Shown: positions 21,748 to 33,336 of the stretch, piece by piece | How the letters are laid out: every line of letters starts with the position of its first letter | Numbering within the stretch: position 1 is the stretch's first letter | Assembly: GCA_030998225.1 (NCBI GenBank) | Contig: JAPYXD010000466.1 | Location: 909,001-973,000, forward strand | DNA from: Diplolepis rosae | Taxonomy: Eukaryota; Arthropoda; Insecta; Hymenoptera; Diplolepididae | Direction of reading: 5' to 3' | Length of the DNA: 64,000 nucleotides | The notes under the pieces: generated by a model | The model's input: only the letters and a program-made list of their open reading frames with translations | What the model was told of the DNA's origin: nothing | Database searches by the model: none | Made by a program: the position numbers and the translations under genes

Positions 21748-23740
21748 ATATTTCTCACTGTTAAATCAGTTACTTTTCACTGAAGTAATCACTGAAATTT
21801 GACTGATTCACAGTAACCTGTTTTTAGTTATTTAAATCAGTCAAATTTCACTGATAATCAGTAGATTTTGACTGATTCATATTTGAAATTTGTACAGTTT
21901 TTAAAAAAATCCGAAACTTTTTGAACTTAGTAGTTTATTTATAAAATTTGAGAATGTTGTAGTTGATATTTCTATATAGAACTTTAAGCATTTATGGACA
22001 TAAAATTCCATATAAAGTTTCTTCTATCGGTATTCAAAACTTTCAACAATTTTGCAAGATCAGTCAAATGCAAAATTTGACAGAGTATTTAATCAAAATA
22101 TTTACATTTATTTTTTAAAATTTGAAAATAATTCGACTAAAATAATGATTAATAAGATTTTGTAACATTGTGGGAATATTGGAACGCTGCAAGATTAAAT
22201 TTTGAGTACAATTTTCAATTAATGAATGTTTAAAGAATTGATTGAAAGCATCAATTAAAAAATATTTTTACTTTATAAATTTGATTAAGTGCAGTAATAA
22301 GAAAATTTTGACTTTCTATAAAGCATTTCATTTATCTGATTAAAAGTCTGTGCATACGTCACTAAAACGTAAGATTAAAAAACTTTAAACTGCTTTTACC
22401 ATCAATCTATGAATGTGGATTTTAAACCGTAATTTAATGTGTCTTATTTTTTTTTGATTAAATATTTTTAACATAATTTTTTGCTTAAAGTAGCCGATTT
22501 ACTCGATTAAAAATTGGTCAACTTGTATATTTCAAAATTCTGTAATAAAAGTATTTTCATATTATGTTTTTGTATCCTATGCGTAGAATTTTAATTTTAA
22601 AATTAATCATACATTCATACATTAAAAAAATATCGAATTAGAGAATTCTATGCAAAGTATTTTCCATTAAGAAGACATAAACATGACATAATTAGTTTTA
22701 TATCTACATTTTCAGCTTACTTTTTGTGGCTTAAGCACACATTTTGAATTCGAAATACAAAAATGCTCTACAGAGTTGAAGTATTTCCTGAATCAATTAT
22801 TATTGATCCTGAATTCTATTGGAAAATTTGTTGTTTACTGTTCAAATTTTACTACGATTTCAGACGGACAGACAAATTAAGAACTACAAAATTTTTCATC
22901 CAAAAGATTGCACTCCTCCATAAAATCTTGTCAAATTGTAACAAGATTTGAACACTTCGAACGAACATTTTTATGTAAAATTTAAAGTTGATTGATAATT
23001 ATATGTTAATATGGAAATACCAATAAACACATATTTTAGCTTTTTAATTTATCTACTGCTATTAGACAATTTTTCATTTCCGTAGAGATTTTAAGTTTTG
23101 GAATGAAAAGTTTGTGCTTAGGCTACAAAAATGTGAGATGAAAATATTTCTAACATATAGCTGAAAATATAAATTATGAACTTGAATTTTATGTTCATTT
23201 TATCTTGATAGAAAATATTGTTCTAATTGAAAAATTGTTAAATGTACAAAATTAGTAAGAAGTATATAAATTTGAATGGAAAATTATATATTGATTCAAA
23301 TTTTATACATTTATTGTCACTAAATTTCACTGAAAGTTTATTTTTGAAGTGTTGAAATCCTCATGAAATTTTCCAAGATCATACTGATGTTTATTTCATG
23401 CAGACTTTCTTCAAGAAATTGAAGAAAAGTGTTATTTCTTGAACTATATACTTCGTAAATTCAAATTCGTCGTCTGCTTCGCGCCTCTTTTGCACGTACT
23501 CGAGAAAAATACAATTCTTAATTTCGACTCGATAAACGAAAGCGTGAAATCTAAAAATAACTTGAAAACTCAATCATTGTAACGAAGTCCGTCTTCGTGC
23601 ACCTTCGGCTTTACACGAAGCTGGTGACCGCAGCGTGTAGCAGAGCCGACACACTGACACGCCACGTTTGCATGTGTTTCTCCCAGATGGGCACGTGGTG
23701 GGGGCCGAAAATTCCCACGTTCTGGAGACACTGACTGCTG
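21747..23740 (-). repeat. Right long terminal inverted repeat
   Basis: This is the inverted copy of the left arm, about 1994 bases. It lacks the left arm's 310-base block and has an extra ~145 bases around 22830-22970. The divergence of the arms is low but not zero. Confidence 0.85.
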
Positions 23741-23742
23741 TA

Positions 23743-24480
23743 CACTCAGTCACGTCTCACCCACCTTCAATACCGACCAGCGCGCAGGGTCCCCCACTAC
23801 TCTCGGCTTTCCCTCACTACGCGCGAACCATTATAAAGCGAAGGCTTTTGTATCTCATTTTTTTCATTTTTCATCCAAACGATTTAATACTTTGGCATGT
23901 AGTTTTCGAATAGTAATGCTATTGAAAAATGCAATAAAAAAAATTGATTTTTTGACTTCCTAGTCCCCTTAAAGGAGTAGCGAGGAGCTCGTAGGTCCTC
24001 AAACCAAGGTTACATGGTTACATTTCGCGTAAGATCAGTAACATAGGGCAGTGACGTACCCATCAAAGAGACAATGCATTAGTTGAGTTATGAATAAAGA
24101 TGTGTGCCTTGCAAATGATTCCGATGTTCTCGGCAGTCACAAAGTAATTATTACTTTGTGAAGTAAAAACCCGTTCTAAAGTTAAATTATAACTATTAAA
24201 CTGTACAAATGATTAATGAGATACGCGCTCGACTAACGGCGTGTGAAACGTGTGTATGGTTAAATTATAACTACTAATAATACATATAAATAATTAATGG
24301 AATACACGTCCGACTGAAGGCGTGTGAACGTGTGGAATTCTGGGAAGAGTGCAGAATTGGTGTGAAAAATCGTTTGTTCAAGCATGGGGTCAGTCGAAGA
24401 AAGCATCAAACCAATGTCTTAGACGTTAGACCTGCTTTGAACTTGTTCGGCGTCGTCCAAAACGCAGTAAACACTAATCA
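23743..24480. other. Non-coding; ~80-bp tandem duplication
   Basis: No gene is visible. Two adjacent copies of an ~80-base unit start at 24181 and 24261, each beginning GTTAAATTATAACTA and ending near GGCGTGTGAA(A)CGTGTG. As they lie downstream of the minus-strand gypsy remnant, they may be LTR or 3' UTR sequence of it. Confidence 0.5.
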
Positions 24481-25445
24481 ACCAATTAAAGCACGTACAT
24501 TATTTGAAAGAAACGCGCTTACGTGAGTATGTTCGCAAAGTGGGTGCAGCAACTGTGTCAGCAGCCTGGAGTTGGTCGATGTCGTCGCGCATGAAGTACG
24601 CGGGTTTAATAATTGCCACCGGAACGTGGCGAGAAATACCATTGACATCGATTCCAAAAATTCTATCGGAAACACGTTTTAATACCTTGTGAGGGCCCGT
24701 AGAAGGACGCTCTAAGGCTTTTATAGCATGGTCACGCAAGAATACATGAGTACAAGAATTTAAGTCTTTAAAAACGAAGGCTTTTCGTTAATATTTTTGC
24801 GCAACTGGAACTGACTTGATCTTCTGCATGTGTTCTCGGAATTCTTCGCGGAAAACATGCGGGTTAGGAGAAAAATCCTCGGGAAGGACAAACTCCCCAG
24901 GAATCCGGAGTGTAGTTACCGAAGATAAATTCAGCCGGAGATTACGCGATGTCCAAAACGTTTGGGCGAAGTCCGATTAACACGGTAGAGAAAGAGAGCG
25001 ACCATTCGCAATCAGAGTGGTACATAATGGCGGCCTTTAGCGAGCGATGACAACGTTCAATCATGCCGTTTGAAGCCGTTTTGAAGTTGTTAATGTTTCG
25101 GGTGCACCGTAACGCGAAACCCAATTGCCGAAAAATGCTCTACGAACGGTTGAAGCCTCGATATCGGAAAGAGGGATTGCCTCAGGCCATCGTGAAATAC
25201 GATCGATGATCATAAGGTAATATTCAAAATCGTTGCTATCGGGGACAGAACCCACTATGTCCATATGCACATAGCGGAAGCGTCCATCCGGCGCTGTAAT
25301 TTGTGATGGCAATAAGCGATTGTGACTGCTGGAATTCATGACATGCTTTACACCAGTCGGAGACATCACGAAGCATCGATGACCATACGTAGCGCTTTCG
25401 GATAACGCGATCAGTGACCTTTGCACTAGCGTGCGTGGGGTGATA
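24480..25445 (-). pseudogene. Decayed gypsy integrase with C-terminal domain
   Basis: On the minus strand, HNRLLPSQITAPDGRFRYVH leads to HMDIVGSVPDSNDFEYYLMI, the integrase core start with its first Asp. It continues to ISRWPEAIPLSDIEASTVRR and NWVSRYGAPETLTT. After a small deletion the frame changes to ASNGMIERCHRSLKAAIM (third catalytic Glu in MIER) and CEWSLSFSTVLIGLR. The tail FSPNPHVFREEFREHMQKIK then leads into ALERPSTGPHKVLKRVSDRI, the usual chromodomain-free C terminus. The second catalytic Asp region (normally following GTPETLTTD) appears lost at the break. Confidence 0.8.
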
Positions 25446-25529
25446 AATAATTTGAAAATTGATTCACGTAGAGATAATGAAATGATCGGACGTAATGCTT
25501 CACCGGTGAGACCACAATAAATGGAAGTG

Positions 25530-26385
25530 TGCTCTGGTCCTCATTGGATTTTTCGGATTGAAAAAGAGCAATTTGGGTCCGTTATTAAGTTCTTAAGCTC
25601 ATCATCACTAGCCTGAGCTTGCGCGAGTTCCAACAAACTAAACTCGGTCAGGACACGAATGCTTTCGACCCTGGAGAGCGAATCAGTCACGACATTTTCG
25701 TTATCAGGCTGGTAATTGATATCTGTCACAAACTGAGAGATGAAAGCAATCTGGTGCTGTTGTCGTTGAGAGGTTTTCTCGACGCGTTGAAAAAACATGT
25801 AAATAAGCTGATTATGATCGGTGACGATGGTAAATTGCGGTCAACTCGCGATCATAAGCACTGTGAATACGTTGTGCATTTGGAAATTTGCTCAAGAAAA
25901 ATGACAGAGGTTTCCAGTTGTTGTCGAGTTCAAATGATGCACATATCATCCCTGACCATTTGGCGAAAGATAGCTCTGGCAGCAGCCAGTTTCTCTGGCG
26001 ATAGGCGAGGAGATCGCTTGGAAATCGGAGGACTACTGGTTAAAATGTGATGTTGGAAGTCGACGACACTGGGGCCGACTCTCTGAACTGTGGACAAAAG
26101 CTCGGGAAAAGCAGTAAGGATATTGGAAAAAGTGTGGTCTTAATTAACAAGGCTTAAACCGCAAGTAGGTGCTGACGTAATAAAACCACGAGAGCTTAAC
26201 CCATTGGTGGTATCAACCAATCGTGACTCATGGAGGTATCGAACGAGGTGGAAATGCGCTAGCAAGTCTGCTCCTATAATAGGATAAGAGACCTGCGCTA
26301 CGCAAAAGTTCGATTTAAATACGCGGTGTAAATTCAAATTGAGGGTTAAATTAACTTCACTGAATGTAGTGTGACGTGGCTTTTT
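25530..26385 (-). pseudogene. Decayed gypsy protease and RNase H with RT deleted
   Basis: Order on the minus strand: protease end at 26385-26140 (FKSNFCVAQVSYPIIGADLL, the flap-to-end region), then SKRSPRLSPEKLAAARAIFR, the stretch leading into RT. The text then jumps to NWKPLSFFLSKFPNAQRIHS and AYDRELTAIY (about 25920-25840), which is already RNase H. The whole RT palm, about 200 codons, is therefore deleted. The RNase H end is FVTDINYQPDNENVVTDSLS at about 25700. Frameshifts accompany the deletion, and gag is absent. With 24480-25445 it forms one minus-strand gypsy of a different lineage from the pair at 26768-38428. Confidence 0.75.
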
Positions 26386-26767
26386 CCTAACTCTTTATCC
26401 TAGTCGGAAAGCCTCGACCAATTCCAGGTTCCACTCTGGTACTAGCCCACTGACCAGCCCTGGAACCCAAAAAAAGGAAACCAATAAAAGAAAGAAAAAA
26501 AAACTTGCCCGCTTTGAGGGCACATTCTCATTGCGCGCTTCGCTCGCAAGTTTGAGCGCCCCTAGGGCACGCGACTTAATCGGCGCTTCGGGCTCCGTTC
26601 GTTTTAGACCTCGCGCTCTTCGCTCTTCGCATACATTTAAGTTTATTTCTTATAATTTGATACTGAAGCTCAAGTTAATTTTATAATATTACAGATGATG
26701 TGAATTACACATTTTCTCAAAGTCACTAATGTTACGTCACAAATACGTAAATACTTACTTTGATCGA
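26386..26767. other. Non-coding; fragment related to the 55046-61001 element arms
   Basis: GC-rich words around CGCGCTTCGCTCGCAAG at 26536-26640 are followed by AT-rich sequence. At 26676-26735 a stretch (TTTTATAATATT, GATGTGAATTACA, TTTTCTCAAAGT) matches 60552-60595 and, inverted, 56250-56300. The gypsy array begins immediately after, so the array appears to sit inside a relative of that element. Confidence 0.55.
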
Positions 26768-27583
26768 AGATTCCTCGTTTTAAGTTAGGATCGAATGATC
26801 CTCGCTTAGGGATGAGGATAAGTCAATGAAAGACACAATGATTATGAAAATAATACAAATTGAATATATTTTACTGGTTAAAATTTCCGGATATACATTC
26901 GTTAAGACAATTCTTATATAATGTAGGCACAGGCTGGTTGGTACGTAGGTGAGAAAGAGACAAAGAATAAAGATAGAGAGAGAGAGGTTCGGTACCTTTA
27001 TGATTCGTAAGTTGTGTTGAGGTTTAATCCACACGGCGGTGAGTTGTAAGTTCGGGATCCCCACAGGTGTATTCCAAGTGTGTGAAAGAGAGACGGAGTT
27101 ATAGGCCGCACAGTTATATTCCGTAAAGGGCGGTGATCCAAATTTATGACACTGTTCGAAGATCTTTACAAAGATCTATACAAGTCCACGATGACTTTTA
27201 CGACTCCCGAACTTTGATTTTAAATTGTCCCGGTCGAATTTTATTAATCTCAAACTCAGAGATTTTTGAAGTTAAATTGAAATGCCGCACTGGACTATTG
27301 TCGCGAGACCGGTTATAAATCCGAAGGAAAATTTAAGTGTCGAACTAGACGAAGAATTTACTGACTGCTTCCTCTTGGTGTGGATCTCTTTTATATTTTT
27401 TCATACAAATTGACGGTCAGCGAAAATCGTGACGTAGTCATATCTTCTTAGAGGAGAAGGGGCCCTATACTGCTCCCTACTTCCCCTGCTCCTTATTCCC
27501 CTTTATCGATTTTCTCATAGATTTCTTAACTCAATCCAGCCTGTGTGTATTATATACATTCAAATACGTCGCGGGACGTGACA
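26768..27583 (-). repeat. Gypsy 3' LTR (distal copy)
   Basis: About 816 bases. On the minus strand it starts TGTCACGTCCCGCGACG and ends near AACGAGGAATCT. The terminal CA seen at the other two LTR edges reads TC here. It contains an AG-dinucleotide tract at about 26977-26986. Confidence 0.9.
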
Positions 27584-27601
27584 CCTGCCCCCTCAGTTCG
27601 A
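27584..27601 (-). promoter_or_regulatory. Polypurine tract of gypsy copy 1
   Basis: On the minus strand GAGGGGGCAGG lies directly before TGTCACG, the start of the LTR. This is the standard plus-strand primer position. The same tract recurs at 33009-33026. Confidence 0.8.
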
Positions 27602-27879
27602 GCGCGGGGAGTTAACGATCCGCGATCGAAACTTCGGTAGAAGAATACATTTTTAATCCAAGATGCTTACTCGATCAAGTACATATTTTCAATTTAATTT
27701 GCCAATTTATATCATAAAAATTTTGTTTATACATAATTATAGGAATTGACATTTTCAATTATTGTTGCGAATTAAAAATTTATAACAAGTTTTATATAAA
27801 TTCATAGTAATAATGGAGGATACAAGTCTGGAAATATTACAATCATTGATTACATATGTTATAGTGGTGATTAGGTAAT
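27602..27879 (-). other. Non-coding gap where integrase would be expected (copy 1)
   Basis: Only about 280 bases of AT-rich sequence separate the pol stop from the polypurine tract. No zinc-binding, DDE or envelope sequence is present. The same gap occurs in copy 2 (33027-33336). Confidence 0.8.
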
Positions 27880-30159
27880 TTAAAAATTCAAGTTTTTTCG
27901 TTTTAAAGGTCTTACCTTATTTTTAGAGTTTTCTTGTTTATTTCTTGTAAAAGTTTTCTTGGAAAACGTTTTTTCTTGAGAAGTCATGAAAGTATCATTG
28001 TCATCAACTTGTAAATATTTTGATTTTTCCTGGCTATCATCAATAGGGTTTCTTGAGAGAGCATCTGCATTTACATTCATTTTTCCTGCTTTGTAAATTA
28101 CATCAAAATCATATTCTGCGAGTTTTAATCTCCAACGTGAAACTCGTGAACAAGGGTCTTTAGAATTTTGAAACCAAACTAGAGGTTTGTGATCAGTCAC
28201 TAAAGTAAATTTTCTTCCATACAAATAAGGACGAAAATGAGTTACACAAAATATTATAGCAAGAGCTTCTTTTTCATATGTATCATATTTTTGCTCAGTA
28301 TCACTTAGACTACGTGAAGCATATGCTATTGGTTTATCTTTACCTATTTTACCTTGTGATAAAATACCTCCTATTGCAAATCCTGAGGCATCTGTTATGA
28401 GTATAAAGGGTTGAGAAAAATCAGGTCGTTGTAAAAGTGGTTCTTCACATAACTTTGCTTTTAAAATATCGAAAGCTGCTTGTTGTTTTTCTGTCCAATT
28501 AAAAGGTATATCTTTTTTCAGAAGTTGATTTAAAGGACTTGCAATTTTTGAAAATCCATCAATAAATCGTCTATAATATCCTGCTAAGCCTAAAAATTGT
28601 TTAACATTTTTCTGTGTTTTTGGAATTGGAAAGTTTTTTACAGCTATTATCTTTTTTGGATCTGGACGTACTCCATTTTTATCAATTATATGACCTAAAT
28701 ATCCTACTTCAGGTCGTAAAAATTCGCATTTGTCTGGTTGTAAGTGAAGATTTGCTTTTCTAAGTCTTTCTGCTAAATTGTTGAATTTAATTTCGTGCTC
28801 TTCTAGAGTATTTGCATATATAACTATGTCATCAAGATATACAAAAAGTTCCGTTCCGATTAATCCAGTTAATGTTAAATCCATTAATCTTTGAAATGTG
28901 GCTGGTGCAGTTTTTAAACCGAAAGGCATTCTATCGAATTCGTAATGACCGTGAGGTGTGGAAAATGCGGTTTTATGCGAGTCTTTTGGGTCCATTTTTA
29001 TATGGTGAAAACCGGTAGCTAAATCAAACACTGAAGAATATTTTGCTGATCCTAGAGAATCAAGTATATCGTTTATATTAGGTAGAGGATACGAATCGCC
29101 AATTGTTTTTTCATTTAATTTACGAAAATCAAGAACCATTCTCCATTTTATTTTTCCTTGAGAATCAGGTTTTTTAGGAACTATCCACACTGGAGTGTTA
29201 TATGGTGATTGTGAGGGCTTTATTGTTTTATTTTTTAATAATTCATCGACTTGTCTTGTTATTTCTTCCTTGTGAACTGGGGGAAATCTATATTGTCTTG
29301 AAAAAATTGGAGCGTCATCTACAGTAGGGATTGAATGTTGTAATACATTAGTAGCTTCAAGTGGTTCTCCTGGGATTTGAAATCTGTCTGCATTATTTTT
29401 AATTAATTTTTCTACATGTTCATATTCATCTTGATTTAAGTGGTCTAATCGAAGAAGTTTTTTAATACATTCTACTCTGTCTTCGTCTGTTACATTATAA
29501 AATTTGCATGAGTTAATTAGAGAATTGTCAGTTTTTAAAAAGTTATTTAATATTTTACTTGATAAATCTTCGTTATTTGTTTGTTTGAAAGTAATTAAAT
29601 TTTCAATTTGTTTATAACATTCTTGTTCTTCAAAGTCTTCTAAATTAACTAATGGGACGGATAATGTAATTGGGATTTCATTTGTGTTTGCAAATTTTAA
29701 ATAGGCTTTTCCCTTGTGATTGTTTACAACTGCGTCACCTACGTAGACGCCATCTTGGATATGCAATCGAGGTACATACCCTTCACTCTTTTCTGTATTT
29801 TTTATATTAACATAAAATGTTATAACTGTTCGAGCTGGAATAGTAAATGTATTGGTAGATTTAAAAGGGTAACAGTGATTCTCAATTTCTAAGCATTTTG
29901 AAGTATAGTTTATATTCACACTATTATCTTGAAAAAATTCTGATCCTAATACTCCATCTTCTTCTACTGGGACTTCATTGGGAATAATGTTAAAAATCGT
30001 TGGATAACCAAAAATGTTTATTTTTACCTGTCCTAACGTGTAAAGTGGTAAATCATTAATTCCTGTAAGTTTCAATACGTTTTGGCTATTTATGGGTACT
30101 TCAGGGTTAAGAACCTTTTGTTTAATTAAATTTCGAGCAGCACCAGTATCAATCATCAT
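27880..30159 (-). CDS. pol: Gypsy pol (protease-RT-RNase H), copy 1, open, no integrase
   Basis: An open frame of 759 codons from MMIDTGAARNLIKQKV. Residues 2-90 are the aspartic protease (DTGA active site; GVLGSEFF near the flap end). The RT runs from about 290 to 470 (WRMVLDFRKLNEKTIGDSYP, FDLATGFHHIKM, MPFGLKTAPATFQRL, FVYLDDIVIYANTLEEHE with YLDD). The connection (VGYLGHIIDKNGV, FLGLAGYYRRFIDG) is followed by RNase H from about 590 (ITDASGFAIGGILSQG, YEKEALAIIFCV, FTLVTDHKPLVWF, MNVNADALSRN). After RNase H only about 60 charged residues remain, so the usual 400-500 residue integrase is missing. The frame is open upstream of this Met and overlaps the end of gag in the -1 frame, so pol is probably made by frameshifting. 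All catalytic residues I can see in PR, RT and RNase H are present. Confidence 0.92.
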   Translation of the reverse strand: MMIDTGAARNLIKQKVLNPEVPINSQNVLKLTGINDLPLYTLGQVKINIFGYPTIFNIIPNEVPVEEDGVLGSEFFQDNSVNINYTSKCLEIENHCYPFKSTNTFTIPARTVITFYVNIKNTEKSEGYVPRLHIQDGVYVGDAVVNNHKGKAYLKFANTNEIPITLSVPLVNLEDFEEQECYKQIENLITFKQTNNEDLSSKILNNFLKTDNSLINSCKFYNVTDEDRVECIKKLLRLDHLNQDEYEHVEKLIKNNADRFQIPGEPLEATNVLQHSIPTVDDAPIFSRQYRFPPVHKEEITRQVDELLKNKTIKPSQSPYNTPVWIVPKKPDSQGKIKWRMVLDFRKLNEKTIGDSYPLPNINDILDSLGSAKYSSVFDLATGFHHIKMDPKDSHKTAFSTPHGHYEFDRMPFGLKTAPATFQRLMDLTLTGLIGTELFVYLDDIVIYANTLEEHEIKFNNLAERLRKANLHLQPDKCEFLRPEVGYLGHIIDKNGVRPDPKKIIAVKNFPIPKTQKNVKQFLGLAGYYRRFIDGFSKIASPLNQLLKKDIPFNWTEKQQAAFDILKAKLCEEPLLQRPDFSQPFILITDASGFAIGGILSQGKIGKDKPIAYASRSLSDTEQKYDTYEKEALAIIFCVTHFRPYLYGRKFTLVTDHKPLVWFQNSKDPCSRVSRWRLKLAEYDFDVIYKAGKMNVNADALSRNPIDDSQEKSKYLQVDDNDTFMTSQEKTFSKKTFTRNKQENSKNKVRPLKRKNLNF

Positions 30160-30278
30160 GTGTGTTGGATTTTTTAGACCTTCCGTTGATATTATAATTG
30201 ATGGAATTGAAGTGGACCTTGAAATATTTATTGTTGTTGTTGTATGATCGTTAGAAGTGGATGCCAGTGGTTCTCGAT

Positions 30279-32150
30279 TTATGCTTTCCTCAGTGCACCC
30301 GTGCTGGGGAGAGCTTTGGAGTTTTCCTGATTAGCTGTTTGGGATTGGCTATTTGGTCGTATCTTGCAGTCTCGTACTAAATGACCGGGTTGTTTACAGT
30401 AATTGCAAATTATTTCAGTATAATTTGAATTTTGTTGAAGTGTTATTATTTTGTAAAAATCTATTTTCATATGGTTTATTTCGATTTTGAAACTGTCCTG
30501 AGTTAAAGTTTTTATACTGTCCTGGATTCAATTGTCTATTAGTATTATTAACATTATTGTTATTATTGTAAAAATTTCTAGGAAAATTATTATTATTGTT
30601 GTATCTTTGTTGTAAAAAATTATTATTATTGTTTCTATAATTGTTATTTCTATTTTGTAAAAAATGATTGTTGTTATTATTAAAATTATAATTTTTATTT
30701 CTCAAAAAATTGTTATTTGGAAAATTATTGTAATTGTTTCTTGCAAAATTATTATTATTATTACTTCTTTGACCATTGAAATTACTATATCCTTGTTGGT
30801 TAGGACGCAAAAAATTTTTTTGCTCATTATCAAAAACTGCATCTTGAGCTTTACTTAAATGAAAACATTTTTCAGTTGTGTGACCTGGTTTTTTACAAAT
30901 TAAACAAATAGTTTTATTTTCAAGTGCTACGTTGAATCTGGTGGTTTTATTAATTTTATTATTATTAGTTGATTCTTCGGTTTTTAAATAATCAGTACTT
31001 TTATTTCTTCGCAGTGCAGAACTTGCAGCCAATCTTCGTTCTATGTCTATTGTATCATTAATTACTTCCTTAAATGTGTCCTTTTCTTCCACGCGAATTT
31101 CTAGCTCAGGACGCAAACCGCGTATAAAACATTGAATTACATCTCTTTCTAAATTTTGTTTAAAAGCATTATCTACCTGACCGTCATTATTGAGTCTGTG
31201 AGCATCTTCTATTCTATCAGCAATTTCTTTAATTCTAGCAGCATAGGAAAGGACATTTTCTCTTTCCCACATAAATGTATTACCTAATTCTCCCTGCAAT
31301 TGATATACGCTTTTCGCAGGGGCATATACTCTTTTCAATTTTTCTATTAATTCCTCTATTGTTGCATACGTTGACCCAAAAATACATTTTCGTGCCTCAC
31401 CGGACAATTTACCTCTCAATAGACGTGCAAGATTTTCTTGGGCAGCAGGTGTCGGCAGCATTGCCTTTGCTTCCATGCAACCCTCAATAAAATGGGACAA
31501 TGGGAGGTTACTTCCGTCGAACAAAGGGACCACCTCTAGCGCGTCGCGTAAGGATACCTGCTGGCTGTTAGGTATGGCTACGGCCATCTCTTCGTTGTTT
31601 ACTATTACGGGATTATCCTGATTTATGACTTCTGTATCGCTTTTGTCGTCGTCACTATCGTTGTTACTAATTAGAGAGTCGCGTGCCAATGAGGTTTTCA
31701 ATTTTTCTTTTCAAGGTTCTTTTTTCTATTGTTATTACCGTTGAGCTTAGCAAGTTAGATCCGTCAAAATAAGATAACTCGTTCGTTAAAGTTTGATCTT
31801 GATTACTAGATCCTGTCACAATGCTCAAATCTGGACAGAAACTTGAATGAAATCCGCTAGTATTACTAGAATTTTCACTTGATATGGTTTGATCATTAAT
31901 TAGAGTCTTGTCGAAACGTGAATCGTCTAGCTGAAGAGTGTTATCTAATTCTTGTTCAGCAGAAAAAGTTTGAAATATCCTTGTATTTATTATAATCGAC
32001 TAAATTTTCTTTGATTTTACCTGATCTTTTTAGTTTCAAGGAATCTATTTGATTCTGATTGACAATTTTTGCGAGTTGATTGTCTTGTTTTGCTTTACTA
32101 CGCGTAATAACTTTTCGGGCGGATTCTACAGGGGTATTTGAATTTGACAT
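30279..32150 (-). pseudogene. gag: Gypsy gag, copy 1, broken by two single-base insertions
   Basis: Nearly identical to the open gag of copy 2, but with an extra base near 31711 (start region) and another near 30438 (just before the last zinc knuckle). Between them 428 codons are open, with LVPLFDGSNLPLSHFIEG-like gag core text, one CX2CX4HX4C knuckle (CLICKKPGHTTEKC) and a long Asn-rich tract. The second knuckle (CNYCKQPGHLVRDC) lies in the shifted frame at 30279-30470. An upstream open piece (32150-31956, MSNSNTPVESARKVITRSKA) is out of frame with the main gag in both copies. The opposite-strand open frames in this region are shadows of the Asn codons. Confidence 0.85.
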
Positions 32151-32188
32151 TGAGTCATTATAAATTTACAGTTTCTTTTTGTTGAAAT

Positions 32189-33008
32189 TGAGATTCCTCG
32201 TTTTAAGTTAGGATCGAATGATCCTCGCTTAGGGATGAGGATAAGTCAATGAAAGACACAATGATTATGAAAATAATACAAATTGAATTTATTTTACTGG
32301 TTAAAATTTCCGGATATACATTCGTTAAGACAATTCTTATATAATGTAGGCACAGGCTGGTTGGTACGTAGGTGAGAAAGAGACAAAGAATAAAGATAGA
32401 GAGAGAGAGAGGTTCGGTACCTTTATGATTCGTAAGTTGTGTTGAGGTTTAATCCACACGGCGGTGAGTTGTAAGTTCGGGATCCCCACAGGTGTATTCC
32501 AAGTGTGTGAAAGAGAGACGGAGTTATAGGCCGCACAGTTATATTCCGTAAAGGGCGGTGATCCAAATTTATGACACTGTTCGAAGATCTTTACAAAGAT
32601 CTATACAAGTCCACGATGACTTTTACGACTCCCGAACTTTGATTTTAAATTGTCCCGGTCGAATTTTATTAATCTCAAACTCAGAGATTTTTGAAGTTAA
32701 ATTGAAATGCCGCACTGGACTATTGTCGCGAGACCGGTTATAAATCCGAAGGAAAATTTAAGTGTCGAACTAGACGAAGAATTTACTGACTGCTTCCTCT
32801 TGGTGTGGATCTCTTTTATATTTTTTCATACAAATTGACGGTCAGCGAAAATCGTGACGTAGTCATATCTTCTTAGAGGAGAAGGGGCCCTATACTGCTC
32901 CCTACTTCCCCTGCTCCTTATTCCCCTTTATCGATTTTCTCATAGATTTCTTAACTCAATCCAGCCTGTGTGTATTATATACATTCAAATACGTCGCGGG
33001 ACGTGACA
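32189..33008 (-). repeat. Shared middle LTR of the gypsy tandem
   Basis: About 820 bases. It serves as the 5' LTR of copy 1 and the 3' LTR of copy 2. It is the same as the outer LTRs except for one extra AG dinucleotide (32399-32411) and isolated substitutions. Confidence 0.92.
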
Positions 33009-33336
33009 CCTGCCCCCTCAGTTCGAGCGCGGGGAGTTAACGATCCGCGATCGAAACTTCGGTAGAAGAATACATTTTTAATCCAAGATGCTTACTCGAT
33101 CAAGTACATATTTTCAATTTAATTTGCCAATTTATATCATAAAAATTTTGTTTATACATAATTATAGGAATTGACATTTTCAATTATTGTTGCGAATTAA
33201 AAATTTATAACAAGTTTTATATAAATTCATAGTAATAATGGAGGATACAAGTCTGGAAATATTACAATCATTGATTACATATGTTATAGTGGTGATTAGG
33301 TAATTTAAAAATTCAAGTTTTTTCGTTTTAAAGGTC
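33009..33336 (-). other. Polypurine tract and non-coding gap of copy 2
   Basis: GAGGGGGCAGG (minus strand, 33009-33019) is followed by the same ~310-base non-coding stretch as in copy 1. There is no integrase. Confidence 0.8.

Larger units (their letters stand above)
16966..23740. mobile_element. 6.8-kb TIR element with ~2-kb inverted repeats and a hAT-type transposase
   Basis: The left arm (16966-19115) and right arm (21747-23740) are inverted copies over about 2 kb. They match at many points, for instance GTGACCGCAGCGTGTAGC near the right end and the paired AATCAGTCAAATTTCAGTGA blocks at the inner edges. Indels distinguish the arms: about 310 bases near 17945-18255 are only on the left and about 145 bases near 22830-22970 only on the right. 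The ends are CACTGCTGTCAGTGTC and, on the complement, CAGCAGTCAGTGTC, with TA on both flanks (16964-16965, 23741-23742). The core holds a broken transposase on the minus strand. The left flank is gypsy; the right flank is not. Confidence 0.85.

Noticed and set aside
21188..21748. 186-codon plus-strand open frame
   Set aside because: It is the antisense of the hAT transposase, which has the family motifs on the minus strand.
30664..30858. Ile-rich plus-strand open frame (and its twin at 36087-36281)
   Set aside because: It is the antisense shadow of the Asn-rich tract of gypsy gag.
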